A stretch of DNA of 54,077 nucleotides from an uncultured Alphaproteobacteria bacterium (GTDB taxonomy: Bacteria > Pseudomonadota > Alphaproteobacteria > Bin95), in NCBI GenBank assembly GCA_938083135.1, contig CALLKY010000004.1, positions 1 to 54,077 on the forward strand. Direction: 5' to 3'. Within the stretch, counting starts at the first letter, position 1. Each line of letters opens with the position of its first letter. Positions 19,259 to 28,124 of this stretch are shown here, in pieces. The notes under the pieces are model-generated. The model did not search any database. It was not told the DNA's origin and worked only from the letters and a program-made list of their open reading frames with translations. Made by a program: the position numbers and the translations under genes.

Positions 19259-21432
19259 CGCGAAAGCAGGCCGGCGCCCTCCCCACTGTCCAGGAGATCG
19301 CCGCCTGGCTCGCTGATCAAGACGGCGCTCCGCGTACGACAGAGGCGACACAAGCCTTCGGCATCCGCGGTATGGAAAACCGCCGCGCGTTCAAAGCTCT
19401 ATACAAAGACGCCCGCAAACTTGGCCGGGACGGCGCAAACACCATCGGTGGCCTGCCGCCGGTAACGATGCTTGTCATTCAGCGCATCAGCAATGACGGT
19501 GATCTGATCGCGGTCCCTGAGAAGTGGGACAAGCCGCCTGCCCCCGCCGTGATTGTTAATCCTGGCCGCCAAGGCGGCGCGCTTGCGGTCGGTACCCGAA
19601 TTCTGGCGCGGATCGAAAAAGAGAGTGGCGAGATCGTCGCCCACCCCATCAAGATATTCACCGGCCCGCCACCGCGCCCAGATGCGGTGCTGGCCATTGT
19701 TGAAGAAGGCCATCGCGGCAGCCTGGAACTCCGCGAAGCCCAGCCCGGTCGTCCACGCCGCTGGAAGCTGGATGGCAAGCGCCCGCAAGGCCTTGAGGTC
19801 GGGCAATTGGTTTTGGCAAAGCCAGAGCCGCGCCGTCCTGGCCGCGCGTCCCGGGATTTCCGGGCCAGCATCATCTCCGTCCACGGCGACGCGGAGAACC
19901 CCGCCATGTTTGGCCTGGCGATGATGGAACAACTTGGCGCACCGATAGACTTCCCCGCAAATGTCCTTGCTGAAGCCGAAGCCGCCAAGCCGCCGGAACT
20001 GGGCGGACGCGAGGACCTGCGCACACTGCCATTGCTCACCATTGACGGCGCGGACGCCCGCGATTTCGATGATGCCGTGTTCGCAGAACCGTTTGGACGC
20101 AAAGGCTGGCGAATCATCGTCGCCATCGCAGATGTATCGAGCTATGTGCCACCAGGCTCTGCGCTAGATGTTTCCGCCAGGGCGCGGGGTAATTCAACAT
20201 ATCTGCCGGATCGGGCAATCCCGATGCTGCCGGAAGCGCTGTCCAACGGCCTATGCTCCCTGAAACCGGGAGAAGACCGAGCCTGCCTGTTCGTAGAAAT
20301 GAAGTTCAGTGCGGAAGGCAAGCGCACGGCGCACCGGGTCGGGCGTGGTCTCATGCAGTCCCACTGGCGGCTGACTTATGAGGATGCGCAGGCAATCGCT
20401 GATGGCGCGCTCCCTGATCACCCGGCACAGGGTGCAACGCAGAACCTCTACGCAGCCTTCGACTGCCTGCTAAAGGGCCGTGAAAAGCGGGCACCGCTGG
20501 AGCTTGATCTGCCAGAACGCGTTGTTGTGTTCGATGATAAAGGCGTTGCTGTGGACATCGCCAAGCGCCGCGGGTTGGCCAGCCATAAGCTCATCGAAGA
20601 AATGATGGTGCAGGCCAATGCATCAGCCGCAGAATCCGTCCTGGAAGCCCGCGCCGAGGCGTTGTACCGCGTGCATGAAAAGCCAGACGCCGAACGGATT
20701 GGCCTGCTGGCGGAACAAGCGGCGCGCATGGGCCTAATGCATCCCGGTGCGCGCCTGGATCACCCTCGCCTCATCAACGATGTGCTTGGGAAAGCGGATG
20801 ACCCTGCAGTGCGCACCGTCCTCAGTGAATTGATTCTGCGCGCCCAGGCCCAAGCGCGTTATAATCCCGAATGCGCGCCGCATTTCGGGCTGTCGCTTGA
20901 GGCTTATCTCCACTTCACATCCCCAATCCGTCGCTATGCGGACTTGGTGGCGCATCGCTCGCTGATCCAGGCGCTAGGGCTTGGCACGGGCGGCGAGGCA
21001 CCAGACCGGGCTGAACTAGACGTGATCGCAGGCGAAATCAATAAAACCGAACGGCGTTCCATCTCCGTTGAGCGCGCGGTTGTTGATCGTTATGTGGCCC
21101 TGCTTGGCAAAGCCTTTGAAGGCAAAGAACTTGAAGGCCGTATTGCCGGTGCCAACCGTGTCGGCCTATTCGTTCGCTTCGAAGAGCCTTATCTGGACGG
21201 CTTCGCGCCTGCAGCCCTGCTGCCGCAAGACTACTGGCGCCTGTCCCGCGACGGCATGAGCATGGACGGCCGCAGCAGCGGCATGAGCTACCGAATTGGC
21301 GACAGCGTGACCGCCCGGATACGGGAAGTCGAAGTGGCGACAGGGTCCGTCACATTGGAATTATCCCCGCCGGAAGGTGGATTACGCCGGAAGCGTGGTG
21401 GTAAACGCTTGATTAAAAAGCGCCGGAGGTGA
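19255..21432 (+). CDS. rnr: ribonuclease R (RNB-family 3'-5' exoribonuclease)
   Basis: Processive 3'-5' exoribonuclease degrading structured RNA. It has 725 residues. An N-terminal helix-turn-helix-like region and cold-shock-type domains precede the RNB domain. The catalytic acidic cluster DARDFDDAVF is near 264-273 and RGNSTYLPDRAIPMLPE near 313-329. The signature HFTSPIRRYADL is near 550-561. An S1 domain (about 620-700) and a basic Arg/Lys tail finish the protein. It is coupled to topA by a GTGA overlap, an arrangement common in alphaproteobacteria. Confidence 0.96.
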   Translation: MTRKQAGALPTVQEIAAWLADQDGAPRTTEATQAFGIRGMENRRAFKALYKDARKLGRDGANTIGGLPPVTMLVIQRISNDGDLIAVPEKWDKPPAPAVIVNPGRQGGALAVGTRILARIEKESGEIVAHPIKIFTGPPPRPDAVLAIVEEGHRGSLELREAQPGRPRRWKLDGKRPQGLEVGQLVLAKPEPRRPGRASRDFRASIISVHGDAENPAMFGLAMMEQLGAPIDFPANVLAEAEAAKPPELGGREDLRTLPLLTIDGADARDFDDAVFAEPFGRKGWRIIVAIADVSSYVPPGSALDVSARARGNSTYLPDRAIPMLPEALSNGLCSLKPGEDRACLFVEMKFSAEGKRTAHRVGRGLMQSHWRLTYEDAQAIADGALPDHPAQGATQNLYAAFDCLLKGREKRAPLELDLPERVVVFDDKGVAVDIAKRRGLASHKLIEEMMVQANASAAESVLEARAEALYRVHEKPDAERIGLLAEQAARMGLMHPGARLDHPRLINDVLGKADDPAVRTVLSELILRAQAQARYNPECAPHFGLSLEAYLHFTSPIRRYADLVAHRSLIQALGLGTGGEAPDRAELDVIAGEINKTERRSISVERAVVDRYVALLGKAFEGKELEGRIAGANRVGLFVRFEEPYLDGFAPAALLPQDYWRLSRDGMSMDGRSSGMSYRIGDSVTARIREVEVATGSVTLELSPPEGGLRRKRGGKRLIKKRRR

Positions 21433-23019
21433 ATGATCTGGCGCATGCTGTTCCGCCGCACATTCAGCCTCCGCTCGGCAACCTTCGCGCTCACGCTGGC
21501 GCTTGTCGCCGCTTGCGCCACCAAACCGGCGTTCAAGCAGGAATCATTTGACACAGAGTCAGCCTCTGCTCTTTTTAGCGACGCTTTTGGCCACCTTACA
21601 GATACTTACATCGAAAAAGTGAACCTGCAACGCATGTCTGTGGCTGGATTGAATGGCTTGACGGACATCGATCCTGCGATCAAAGCGACTGCGCTCGCAG
21701 ACGGCGGACTGTCCATTTCTGCGGGCGGCGCCGAAATTGCGCTAAAGCCGCCTCTGGACCGGGATGCCGCTGGATGGGGTGATGTGCTGGCCCGTGGGTT
21801 GACGAAAGCCCGCATGCATTCGGCCAGCCTTACGAGCGCTGAACCGGATGTGCTCTACACCGCCATCATGGATGGCGTCACCGAAACGCTTGATGGCTAT
21901 TCCCGCTACGAGCCGCCAAAACGCGCCGTTGAAAGCCGCGCTCGCCGTGAAGGTTATGCCGGCATCGGCGTGACCATCCGCAATGAAGAAACTGCGACGA
22001 TCATCCAGGATGTCATTCCGAATGCGCCAGCCGCCAATGCTGGCCTGCAGAAGGATGACGCGATCACCCATTTGGAAGGCGTACCGCTGGCGTCGATACC
22101 GCGCGAGGACCGGGCTGAGCGGTTGCGCGGGCCTGTCGGCACCATCGTGACGCTTGGTATCTCCCGCAAGGATACGGCACCCTTCTCCGTACAGATCAAA
22201 CGAGCTGAGGTTATTCCCGCAACCGTTTATTTTGAAACGGATAAGGGCCTGCCACGCTTCCGTGTCACTGGCTTTAATCGCACCACCGCTGATGATCTGG
22301 CAAGAGCCATTGCCAAGGCTGAAAAACGCCCTGGTGGCCTACCTGGTATCGTGCTTGACCTCCGCTCCAACCCCGGTGGGTATCTGACCCAAGCGGTTGA
22401 GATTGCGGACCTGTTCTTGAACGACGGCGTTGTCGTATCAACCCGCGGACGGCATCCATCGTCCTCTACCAGCTATGACGCCCGTGGCGGTAGATTGGCC
22501 GAAGGTAAGCCAATGGTTCTGCTGCTAAACGGTCGCTCGGCTTCAGCATCAGAACTTCTGGCGGCGGCATTGATCGACGCCGGGCGCGCCGCAGCCGTCG
22601 GCACCGTGACCTATGGCAAGGGCTCAATCCAGAACCTTGAGAATATAGTGAATGGCGGTGAGTTAATCGTCACTTGGTCCAGGATGCATGCGCCGTCAGG
22701 GTATCTGCTGGATGGTCTAGGCGTTCGTCCGACCATCTGCACGGCCAATGCTGCAACCAACGCCAAGCCCGAGGCCGTGTTGCGGAAAGCCGCCCGCCCC
22801 GGGATCGCTGCGGATTGGCGCGCTTACAGAGCCCCCGACAAGACAATGGCAGAGAGCCTGCGCACCTCCTGCCCTAAGTCAGACGAAAGCCCAGATCTTG
22901 ATATCCAGATCGCCCGCACGCTCATCTATAACCGCCGGGCCTATCAAACAGCGCTGTCGCCAGCCTCTCCGGCGCGGCATAGCGCGCAATCCCCCTTTCA
23001 GTGGCGACGCGCCGGTTGA
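21433..23019 (+). CDS. S41-family carboxyl-terminal processing peptidase, predicted lipoprotein
   Basis: A CtpA/Prc-type serine protease of 528 residues, exported: basic residues, a hydrophobic stretch and a lipobox LVAAC near 25-29 suggest lipid anchoring. A PDZ domain lies at about 175-250 (YAGIGVTI ... GLQKDDAITHLEG). The S41 core has LRSNPGGYLTQAVEIADLFL near 312-331, the catalytic Ser in SASASELLAAAL near 370-381 and the Lys in VTYGKGSIQN near 391-400. The ATG follows the rnr stop immediately, with GGAGG only three bases before it; a second ATG 12 bases on is possible. Unlike classic Ctp proteins it has a long N-terminal region before the PDZ. Confidence 0.88.
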   Translation: MIWRMLFRRTFSLRSATFALTLALVAACATKPAFKQESFDTESASALFSDAFGHLTDTYIEKVNLQRMSVAGLNGLTDIDPAIKATALADGGLSISAGGAEIALKPPLDRDAAGWGDVLARGLTKARMHSASLTSAEPDVLYTAIMDGVTETLDGYSRYEPPKRAVESRARREGYAGIGVTIRNEETATIIQDVIPNAPAANAGLQKDDAITHLEGVPLASIPREDRAERLRGPVGTIVTLGISRKDTAPFSVQIKRAEVIPATVYFETDKGLPRFRVTGFNRTTADDLARAIAKAEKRPGGLPGIVLDLRSNPGGYLTQAVEIADLFLNDGVVVSTRGRHPSSSTSYDARGGRLAEGKPMVLLLNGRSASASELLAAALIDAGRAAAVGTVTYGKGSIQNLENIVNGGELIVTWSRMHAPSGYLLDGLGVRPTICTANAATNAKPEAVLRKAARPGIAADWRAYRAPDKTMAESLRTSCPKSDESPDLDIQIARTLIYNRRAYQTALSPASPARHSAQSPFQWRRAG

Positions 23020-23072
23020 CGAACGGCGACTTCACCGTCATATAGACAGCCGAATTTCAGGAGTATGATTCC

Positions 23073-23240
23073 ATGGCTAAATCACCGACCCTGCAGGTCA
23101 AAATGGTCAGCACCGCTGAGACCGGCTACTTCTACACCGCCAAGAAGAACCCGCGGACACACCCGGAAAAGCTTGAGCTGAAGAAGTACGACCCCAAAGC
23201 CCGCAAGCACGTGCTGTTCCGCGAGCAAAAAATGAAATGA
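23073..23240 (+). CDS. rpmG: 50S ribosomal protein L33
   Basis: A 55-residue basic protein of the large ribosomal subunit. The diagnostic core is visible: [17 protein letters not shown] followed by [17 protein letters not shown] and a basic C-terminus. It has none of the CxxC zinc ribbons found in other L33 types, as in E. coli and most alphaproteobacteria. The ATG at 23073 has GGAG nine bases upstream. It lies 53 bases after the S41 protease gene and is followed by a strong hairpin terminator, so it closes the pyrB-to-rpmG plus-strand run. Confidence 0.95.
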   Translation: MAKSPTLQVKMVSTAETGYFYTAKKNPRTHPEKLELKKYDPKARKHVLFREQKMK

Positions 23241-23284
23241 TCCGGCTCGCTTCTGTCCCAGGATAGAAGCGCGACGCTAGAATT

Positions 23285-23317
23285 CGGCGCCGCTGACATA
23301 GTCAGTCGGCGCCGTTT
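23285..23317 (+). terminator. hairpin terminator after rpmG
   Basis: CGGCGCCGCTGAC (23285-23297) pairs with GTCAGTCGGCGCCG (23301-23314), a 13-bp stem with one bulged base and a three-base loop, followed by TTTGCGTTT. It lies 44 bases after the rpmG stop and just before the convergent NTF2-like gene ends, so it may serve both strands. Confidence 0.7.
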
Positions 23318-23328
23318 GCGTTTGTACG

Positions 23329-23715
23329 CTATGCCGCGAAGCTAGACCTGAGTTTCGCGGCCCACCGCCCGTCCTCACGGGTAATAACCCAGAGCGAGCG
23401 GAAATGGCCCATGGCCGCGCCCTCCCCGTCAAAGCGGGTGAAGCGCACATCCAGGTGAACTTTGTCTGCCGCTGCCGCCATTACGTCCAGGCTATCCCAT
23501 TGCGATCGGCTCCAGCCGTCACCAGCGCGGGCGTAGAAATCATCCAGATAGCTTTCCTTCGTTTCCCAAACCTGCATCCGGCCTGAAGCCAAGCGGTAAT
23601 GCGGGAAATGCAGGCTATCGGCGATGGCGTCATTATCCCGCGCATTAAGGCCCGCGATATGTGCGGCCATTACCGCCATGGCGGCATCGATCGCAGCTTG
23701 GTTAGCGTCTGTCAT
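23329..23715 (-). CDS. NTF2-like / SnoaL-like protein
   Basis: About 128 residues with the nuclear-transport-factor-2 cone fold: an N-terminal helix pair (IDAAMAVMAAH), LNARDNDAIADSLHFPH where the His/Asp pocket sits, then strands ending in HFRSLWVITREDGRWAAKLRSS. Such domains act as isomerases, hydrolases or dehydrating cyclases, or as non-catalytic binding modules. It is coupled to the flavin monooxygenase upstream: the monooxygenase stop overlaps a TTG three codons before my chosen ATG at 23715, which has GGATTG upstream. The pairing suggests it processes the hydroxylated product or supports the monooxygenase. Substrate unknown. Confidence 0.75.
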   Translation of the reverse strand: MTDANQAAIDAAMAVMAAHIAGLNARDNDAIADSLHFPHYRLASGRMQVWETKESYLDDFYARAGDGWSRSQWDSLDVMAAAADKVHLDVRFTRFDGEGAAMGHFRSLWVITREDGRWAAKLRSSFAA

Positions 23716-23720
23716 CGCAA

Positions 23721-24914
23721 TCAATCCGCAAGCGCATCATTGACGGGGTCATAACCGAACAGCCGTGATTGTTCTGGCAAGACGGCCTGGGGGTTTGTGT
23801 CCACATCCTTTTGAACGCGCTCGTTGCGCTCTGCGACCTCTTTGGGGTCCGCCATGTGGAATAAGCGCTCGTTCTTGCGGCTGCCCGCCTGCACCCATGC
23901 TGTGCGCTCCAGCCTATTGCGCTCATAGCGGCTTAGAGCGGCCTCAGCGTCATCGCTCTCTGTCAAGCAACGCATAAGCACGTACCCGTCCTCAATGCTC
24001 TGCGCCGCTCCCTGGGCCATGAACGGTACCATTGGATGCGCAGCATCTCCCAAAAGCGTCACACGACCTCTAGACCAGAACGGCAGTGGGTCTCTGTCAT
24101 GCAACGCCCATTTCATCGCGCGCGGTGTTTCAGCGATGATGTCAGTGACCTGCTGGTTCCATCCGGCGTAGTCATGCAGTGCGTCGGCGATTTCACCGGC
24201 GGCACTCCAGCTTTCGATAGCGCTGCCGTCATGGGGTGTGACACCGACCCAGTTTAAGTACCATCCGCCAGCGACATAATAGTGGACGAAGTGCCGGTGT
24301 GGCCCCCACCAATTGGCAGACACCACTGGCACGCCGATCTTCCGCGCCGCATCACCCGGACAAAGCCCGCGCCAAGCCATGTTGCCGGAGAAGTTTGCCG
24401 GCGTATCCCCGTGCAAATGCTTGCGCACGGCCGAATGAATGCCGTCACATCCAACCAGCACGTCGCCCCAAACGGTTTCACCGTTCTCCAGCCTGGCACC
24501 GACGCGACCGGGCTCCTCAACAATACCGATCGTCTTAGCGCCCAGATGCAGATCGCCTTCATAACCATGGGCCAGGCCATCCAGAAGGTCTGGGCGGTAC
24601 ATGTGCAGGTATGGGAAGCCGAAGGTTGATTTCAGCGCATCGGCAAACGCGACTTTGCGCAGCGCCTCGCCAGATTTGTAGGAAAAGATCATCGCGGCTT
24701 CAGGCGTAACCGCTCGTGTCATCAATGGCTCTAGCAAGTCCATTGCCTGCAAAACCCGCGTTGCGTTTGGCCCAAGCTGCACGCCAGCGCCGACCTCGCC
24801 AAGGGCCGTCGCTTGCTCCAGGACAATAGGCGTATGGCCTCCCCGCAAAAGCGCATTTGCAGCGGCCAATCCGCCGATGCCAGCACCAACGAGTATGACT
24901 TTCAATCCGGACAT
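23721..24914 (-). CDS. FAD-dependent aromatic monooxygenase (salicylate / 3-hydroxybenzoate hydroxylase type)
   Basis: A class A flavoprotein monooxygenase of 397 residues. Three fingerprints are present: GAGIGGLAAA near 11-20 (FAD ADP-binding), the DG motif LVGCDGIHSAVRK near 152-164, and the GD motif VTLLGDAAHPMVPFMAQGA near 285-303. The closest families are salicylate 1-hydroxylase and 3-hydroxybenzoate 6-hydroxylase, using NAD(P)H and O2 on a phenolic acid; the exact substrate cannot be read from sequence. The ATG has GGGGG about nine bases upstream, and a small perfect hairpin (24927-24941) lies just before that ribosome binding site. It forms an operon with the NTF2-like gene. Confidence 0.88.
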   Translation of the reverse strand: MSGLKVILVGAGIGGLAAANALLRGGHTPIVLEQATALGEVGAGVQLGPNATRVLQAMDLLEPLMTRAVTPEAAMIFSYKSGEALRKVAFADALKSTFGFPYLHMYRPDLLDGLAHGYEGDLHLGAKTIGIVEEPGRVGARLENGETVWGDVLVGCDGIHSAVRKHLHGDTPANFSGNMAWRGLCPGDAARKIGVPVVSANWWGPHRHFVHYYVAGGWYLNWVGVTPHDGSAIESWSAAGEIADALHDYAGWNQQVTDIIAETPRAMKWALHDRDPLPFWSRGRVTLLGDAAHPMVPFMAQGAAQSIEDGYVLMRCLTESDDAEAALSRYERNRLERTAWVQAGSRKNERLFHMADPKEVAERNERVQKDVDTNPQAVLPEQSRLFGYDPVNDALAD

Positions 24915-24926
24915 AAGATCTGCCCC

Positions 24927-24941
24927 CAGGGATGCTCCCTG
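24927..24941 (-). promoter_or_regulatory. small hairpin upstream of the flavin monooxygenase start
   Basis: CAGGGA and TCCCTG (24927-24932, 24936-24941) form a perfect six-base stem with a three-base loop, just upstream of the ribosome binding site. It may be the end of the yacG transcript or a translational control element; there is no T-tract. Confidence 0.3.
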
Positions 24942-25016
24942 CGCCAGAAACGCTAGGAGTCTGTGTTATGAAGCCGGAAGCATACTCTATTTAGCGCCGA
25001 AGCTGCCAAATCATCC

Positions 25017-25262
25017 TCAGGGGTCGTTGCGCCTGGGTGAGGTATCTGCGGACCAGGTCTCTGCGTCACTTACCTCTTCGTCAGGCGCTGGCACGCGATA
25101 AACCTCACTCAGCCAGCGGCCAAGGTCGATCTGGGAACAGCGCTTTGAGCAGAAAGGCCGGTGCTCTACCACCGCAGGCGTTTTGCAGATTGGGCATTTC
25201 CCAACCTTCCCGCGGAATTGCTTCACCTCACCAGCGTTATCTTTTTTCTTCGGGTCCGTCAT
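25017..25262 (-). CDS. yacG: DNA gyrase inhibitor / zinc-binding protein YacG
   Basis: A small zinc protein of 81 residues that binds and inhibits GyrB in E. coli. The four-cysteine site is complete: CPIC near 18-21 and CSKRC near 34-38, followed by the family signature IDLGRWLSEVYRVP. The tail is acidic. Its ATG overlaps the RNase G-like stop by one base, closing the conserved run hisD-UPF0262-phosphatase-maf-RNase G-yacG. Confidence 0.93.
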   Translation of the reverse strand: MTDPKKKDNAGEVKQFRGKVGKCPICKTPAVVEHRPFCSKRCSQIDLGRWLSEVYRVPAPDEEVSDAETWSADTSPRRNDP

Positions 25263-26596
25263 TAGAGTTCCAGCCGCTTGCCTGCCCCGTCCAATATCTG
25301 GACAGAGCGTAACCCCTGGTCCCGTTTCAAGGCGATAGCCTGCCCCACCCGGCTCACTGTATCAGCCAGTGCATCTGACAGCGGGCCTTGCAACAGGCCA
25401 ATGATTGCAGGTGGTGCAGCGATGGCCGCAGGCAAGGCACCGTTCTTCGCCAGACGGCAGGCTTGGCGCAACGCAGCAAGCGCCATGGCAGTCTCGCCAG
25501 TTGTCAGTTCCGCCACACTGGGGCCCATACGCGGACGGGCAAAGGATGTTAGGCCCAAGGCGTCAGGTTTGTCAGGCGGCACCCAAGGCCACGGATCGAC
25601 CTCCCCGAGCTCAGCCATTTGCCGCAGGCTTTCCCGGACGGGTGCACGACGCAGGAAATCGACAACAACCAAGCCGCCATGCCGTCCAAGGCGGAGCTGA
25701 CGCGCGATCTCATGGGCAGCGGCATCATTGATCGCGCCAGCGTCAGCAATGGATTGCGCAACATCAATGTCCACGGCGATCAAAGCATGGGTTGGCTCAA
25801 CCCATATGCGCGCGCCATCCAATATCTCGGCTTCAGGCGATAGCGCCTCATCCAATGCCTCGTCAATTGCTGTCGCCACGGCGGCATCGGGCGCGTCGAG
25901 CCTCGATTTATACTCTAACGCCGACGCGGCCCATGCAGCGCTCGCAGGATCTGCCGGGGCAATCTTTGCCACCTTCGCCCGAGTAATGAGCTGTGTGACG
26001 TCCCCAGCCGCTCTAGCGAGCCGCTTTGGCCGGTGTTCACTGGCCGTGAGCGCGGACAAGGCCGCAATCAACCGATCCCGCTCATCAAGTAGCGTGCGCG
26101 CCGCTTCTATACCTTGGCCTGGGTCCGCATGGAGGCGGATTGCTATACCTCGTGGCAGATCGCGCGCCAGCTGTCTCCGCAATGCAGCGCGCCGCAGTTT
26201 GGGAAAGCTGCGTGGTGCTTCAATGCGGTCCTCGGCTGGGCCGGACGCACCCTGCCCGAGCGAGAGCCAAACGCCATCGAGCCATACGCGGTCCGTAATG
26301 CGCGGGCCTTTGTCTCCGGCCTCCCCGCGCAGCACTTGAATCAGGCCATAGGCGCCATTGGTCCATTCGTTGCGCGGCTTGCGGAGGAGTGCCTGTTCGG
26401 CCTCCCCGATATCGAAGAAGCGACTGCCGTTCGGGCCTTCAGCGCCGGCGCGCCCCATGTAGATATCGCCAGCGCCCGCAGCGGCAGTTACGCGCTCAAT
26501 GGCGATATCCCAGGGCACGCCATCTGCCAACGCCACTGCCCGAATTTCGCCAGGACTGGCTTCAAGTAGGATACGATCTAGATGCGGTACACTCAT
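25262..26596 (-). CDS. ribonuclease E/G family protein
   Basis: About 444 residues. The RNase E/G catalytic signature is recognisable: a metal-binding VDIDVA near 305-310 (VDVN in E. coli), then AAHEIARQLRLGRHGGLVVVDFL, where the second catalytic Asp lies. A degenerate S1 region is at the N-terminus (RAVALADG ... GRAGAEGPNGSRFFDIGE). It lacks the Zn-link cysteines and the long scaffold of RNase E, so it is the short alphaproteobacterial RNase G-like form. I chose the ATG at 26596, which overlaps the maf stop (ATGA); a 49-residue upstream extension lies inside maf and is rejected. The gene is AT the 3' side coupled to yacG. Confidence 0.85.
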   Translation of the reverse strand: MSVPHLDRILLEASPGEIRAVALADGVPWDIAIERVTAAAGAGDIYMGRAGAEGPNGSRFFDIGEAEQALLRKPRNEWTNGAYGLIQVLRGEAGDKGPRITDRVWLDGVWLSLGQGASGPAEDRIEAPRSFPKLRRAALRRQLARDLPRGIAIRLHADPGQGIEAARTLLDERDRLIAALSALTASEHRPKRLARAAGDVTQLITRAKVAKIAPADPASAAWAASALEYKSRLDAPDAAVATAIDEALDEALSPEAEILDGARIWVEPTHALIAVDIDVAQSIADAGAINDAAAHEIARQLRLGRHGGLVVVDFLRRAPVRESLRQMAELGEVDPWPWVPPDKPDALGLTSFARPRMGPSVAELTTGETAMALAALRQACRLAKNGALPAAIAAPPAIIGLLQGPLSDALADTVSRVGQAIALKRDQGLRSVQILDGAGKRLEL

Positions 26597-27192
26597 TGAA
26601 ATACCCGGTACCCGGCCCCCTGCAGCAATGCTGTTGTTTCGAATAATGGCAGCCCAACAACGTTGCTGTAGGAGCCATTGATACGCCGCACGAAGGCCGC
26701 CGCCTGCCCCTGGATCGCATACCCACCAGCCTTGCCGCGCCATTCTTCGCCAGCCAGATAAGCTTCGCGCTCACGGCTATCCAGGCGTTTGAAGGTGACC
26801 GCAGTCATCACAACCCTGTGCAAGACGCGACCATCCGGCAATGTCAGTGCTACAGCGCTAAAAACACGGTGGCTCCGGCCTGATAGCAGATCAATGCATA
26901 ATGCCGCTTGGTCCACATCTTCGGCCTTTGGCAGTGCGCGGCGACCACAGGCGACCACCGTGTCTGCCGATAGTACCATCGCGTCCGTTGTCGCTGCCGC
27001 TGCTTTGGCACCTTTAGCCAGTGCCAAGCGCTTAGCCAAGTCGCGCGGCAGTTCCTGCTTCAGCGGTGTTTCATCGATATCTGTCGGATGGATCGCATCT
27101 GCAATCACACCAATTTGCGCCAGCAGGTCCACCCGGCGCGGTGAGGCTGAGGCCAGGATGAGTTTTGGGTTATCCACCATAACCCCGCTCAT
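26593..27192 (-). CDS. maf: Maf-family nucleoside triphosphate pyrophosphatase
   Basis: Hydrolyses non-canonical or methylated nucleotides (dTTP/UTP or m7GTP type). It has 199 residues. The signature LILASASPRRVDLL is near 11-24. Further conserved stretches are DIDETPL near 38-44, VLSADTVV near 72-79 with the conserved Asp, and GEEWRGKAGGYAIQGQAA near 147-164. Which substrate class applies is not clear by eye. It overlaps its neighbours on both sides by four bases. In many alphaproteobacteria infA lies immediately upstream; here the phosphatase gene abuts instead. Confidence 0.94.
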   Translation of the reverse strand: MSGVMVDNPKLILASASPRRVDLLAQIGVIADAIHPTDIDETPLKQELPRDLAKRLALAKGAKAAAATTDAMVLSADTVVACGRRALPKAEDVDQAALCIDLLSGRSHRVFSAVALTLPDGRVLHRVVMTAVTFKRLDSREREAYLAGEEWRGKAGGYAIQGQAAAFVRRINGSYSNVVGLPLFETTALLQGAGYRVFQ

Positions 27193-27635
27193 ACCACCGG
27201 TGCCGATGGGCCAGAGAGCCGCGCCGAAATTCGCTGTAGAATTTCATCGCGTGTACGCCGATACGCTTCAAGCCGTTGCTCCCGGCTGCCTTCAACGAGT
27301 GAGGGATCAACGGTTGGCCAATATTCGACCTCTGCGGCCAGGTGTTCTGAGAATTTCAATGCTGCCTCATGGGCTTCTGGGGATAATGTGATGATTAAGT
27401 CGAAGTCGCTATCTTCTAGGTCACGAAAGCTTTTAGGCTCTTCCTCTGGCCCATCAAGGCCGATCTCATCCAGGACAGCGATGACGAAGCCATCGGCCTC
27501 CCCCGGGCGGGCACCACAGCTATCAATGTGCACCCGGCCCCGCGTTCGCCACCTGGCCAGTTCCGCTGCAATAGGCGAACGAATGGCGTTGGATGTGCAA
27601 CAGAACAGGACGCTGGCGATTGGGCGGATCGTCAT
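27189..27635 (-). CDS. low-molecular-weight protein-tyrosine-phosphatase-like protein
   Basis: A 148-residue LMW-PTP/arsenate-reductase fold protein. The active loop is CTSNAIRSP near 13-21, a CX5R motif with C13 and R19; the usual CxGNxCR second cysteine is replaced. The late acidic region (DLEDSDFDLIITLS) corresponds to the general-acid part, although the classic DPY is not obvious. It may dephosphorylate tyrosine or a small molecule. It sits in the conserved position between UPF0262 and maf and overlaps maf by four bases. Confidence 0.82.
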   Translation of the reverse strand: MTIRPIASVLFCCTSNAIRSPIAAELARWRTRGRVHIDSCGARPGEADGFVIAVLDEIGLDGPEEEPKSFRDLEDSDFDLIITLSPEAHEAALKFSEHLAAEVEYWPTVDPSLVEGSREQRLEAYRRTRDEILQRISARLSGPSAPVV

Positions 27636-27650
27636 AATTCAGGGAGTATA

Positions 27651-28124
27651 TCACCGCCGCGCATGCAAGACGCATAGCAACGTAAAGAGCCGCCGGGCCG
27701 TCAGCATGTCAATCTCAGCTTTGGACTGCAGCCGCTCAACCATCTTCTCCGCACCATCATTGTGTACGCCGCGCCGGGCCATATCGATGGTTTCGATCTG
27801 CGATGGCGTCATGTCACGGATTGCATCGAAATAGCTGTCACAAATGGCGAAATAGTCTTTGATGATGCGCCGAAAAGGCCCGAGTGCCAGACCAAAGATT
27901 ACGGGGTCACCGCCGCTGACCGGCATCACATGAATCAACAAGCGCCCCTGATCGACGCCAAGCTTCACGGAATACGGCCCGCCTGCCCCATTGACGAGGC
28001 GAAAGGTGTTTTCGTCAATCAGATCCTGAATGGCGATGGCGCGATCATGCTCCAGCTCAGGCCGCAACCTGCCGCCGAGCGCCTGATCCAACGTAATCTC
28101 CTGAATGCGGTCAGGTGCCGTCAT
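27651..28124 (-). CDS. UPF0262 family protein
   Basis: A 157-residue protein of an uncharacterised alphaproteobacterial family, recognised from IQEITLDQA, HDRAIAIQDLIDEN and the C-terminal IDMARRGVHNDGAE ... DMLTARRLFTLLCVLH. No catalytic residues can be assigned. It is encoded between hisD (ATGA overlap) and the phosphatase, its usual place. Function unknown. Confidence 0.88.
   Translation of the reverse strand: MTAPDRIQEITLDQALGGRLRPELEHDRAIAIQDLIDENTFRLVNGAGGPYSVKLGVDQGRLLIHVMPVSGGDPVIFGLALGPFRRIIKDYFAICDSYFDAIRDMTPSQIETIDMARRGVHNDGAEKMVERLQSKAEIDMLTARRLFTLLCVLHARR

Noticed and set aside
19050-19316. Possible tandem repeat array at the end of topA
   Set aside because: It encodes the Lys/Ala/Pro tail normal for alphaproteobacterial TopA; repeats follow from codon composition.
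25728-26339. 203-codon plus-strand ORF opposite the RNase G-like gene
   Set aside because: Ser/Ala/Arg-rich shadow frame without family features.
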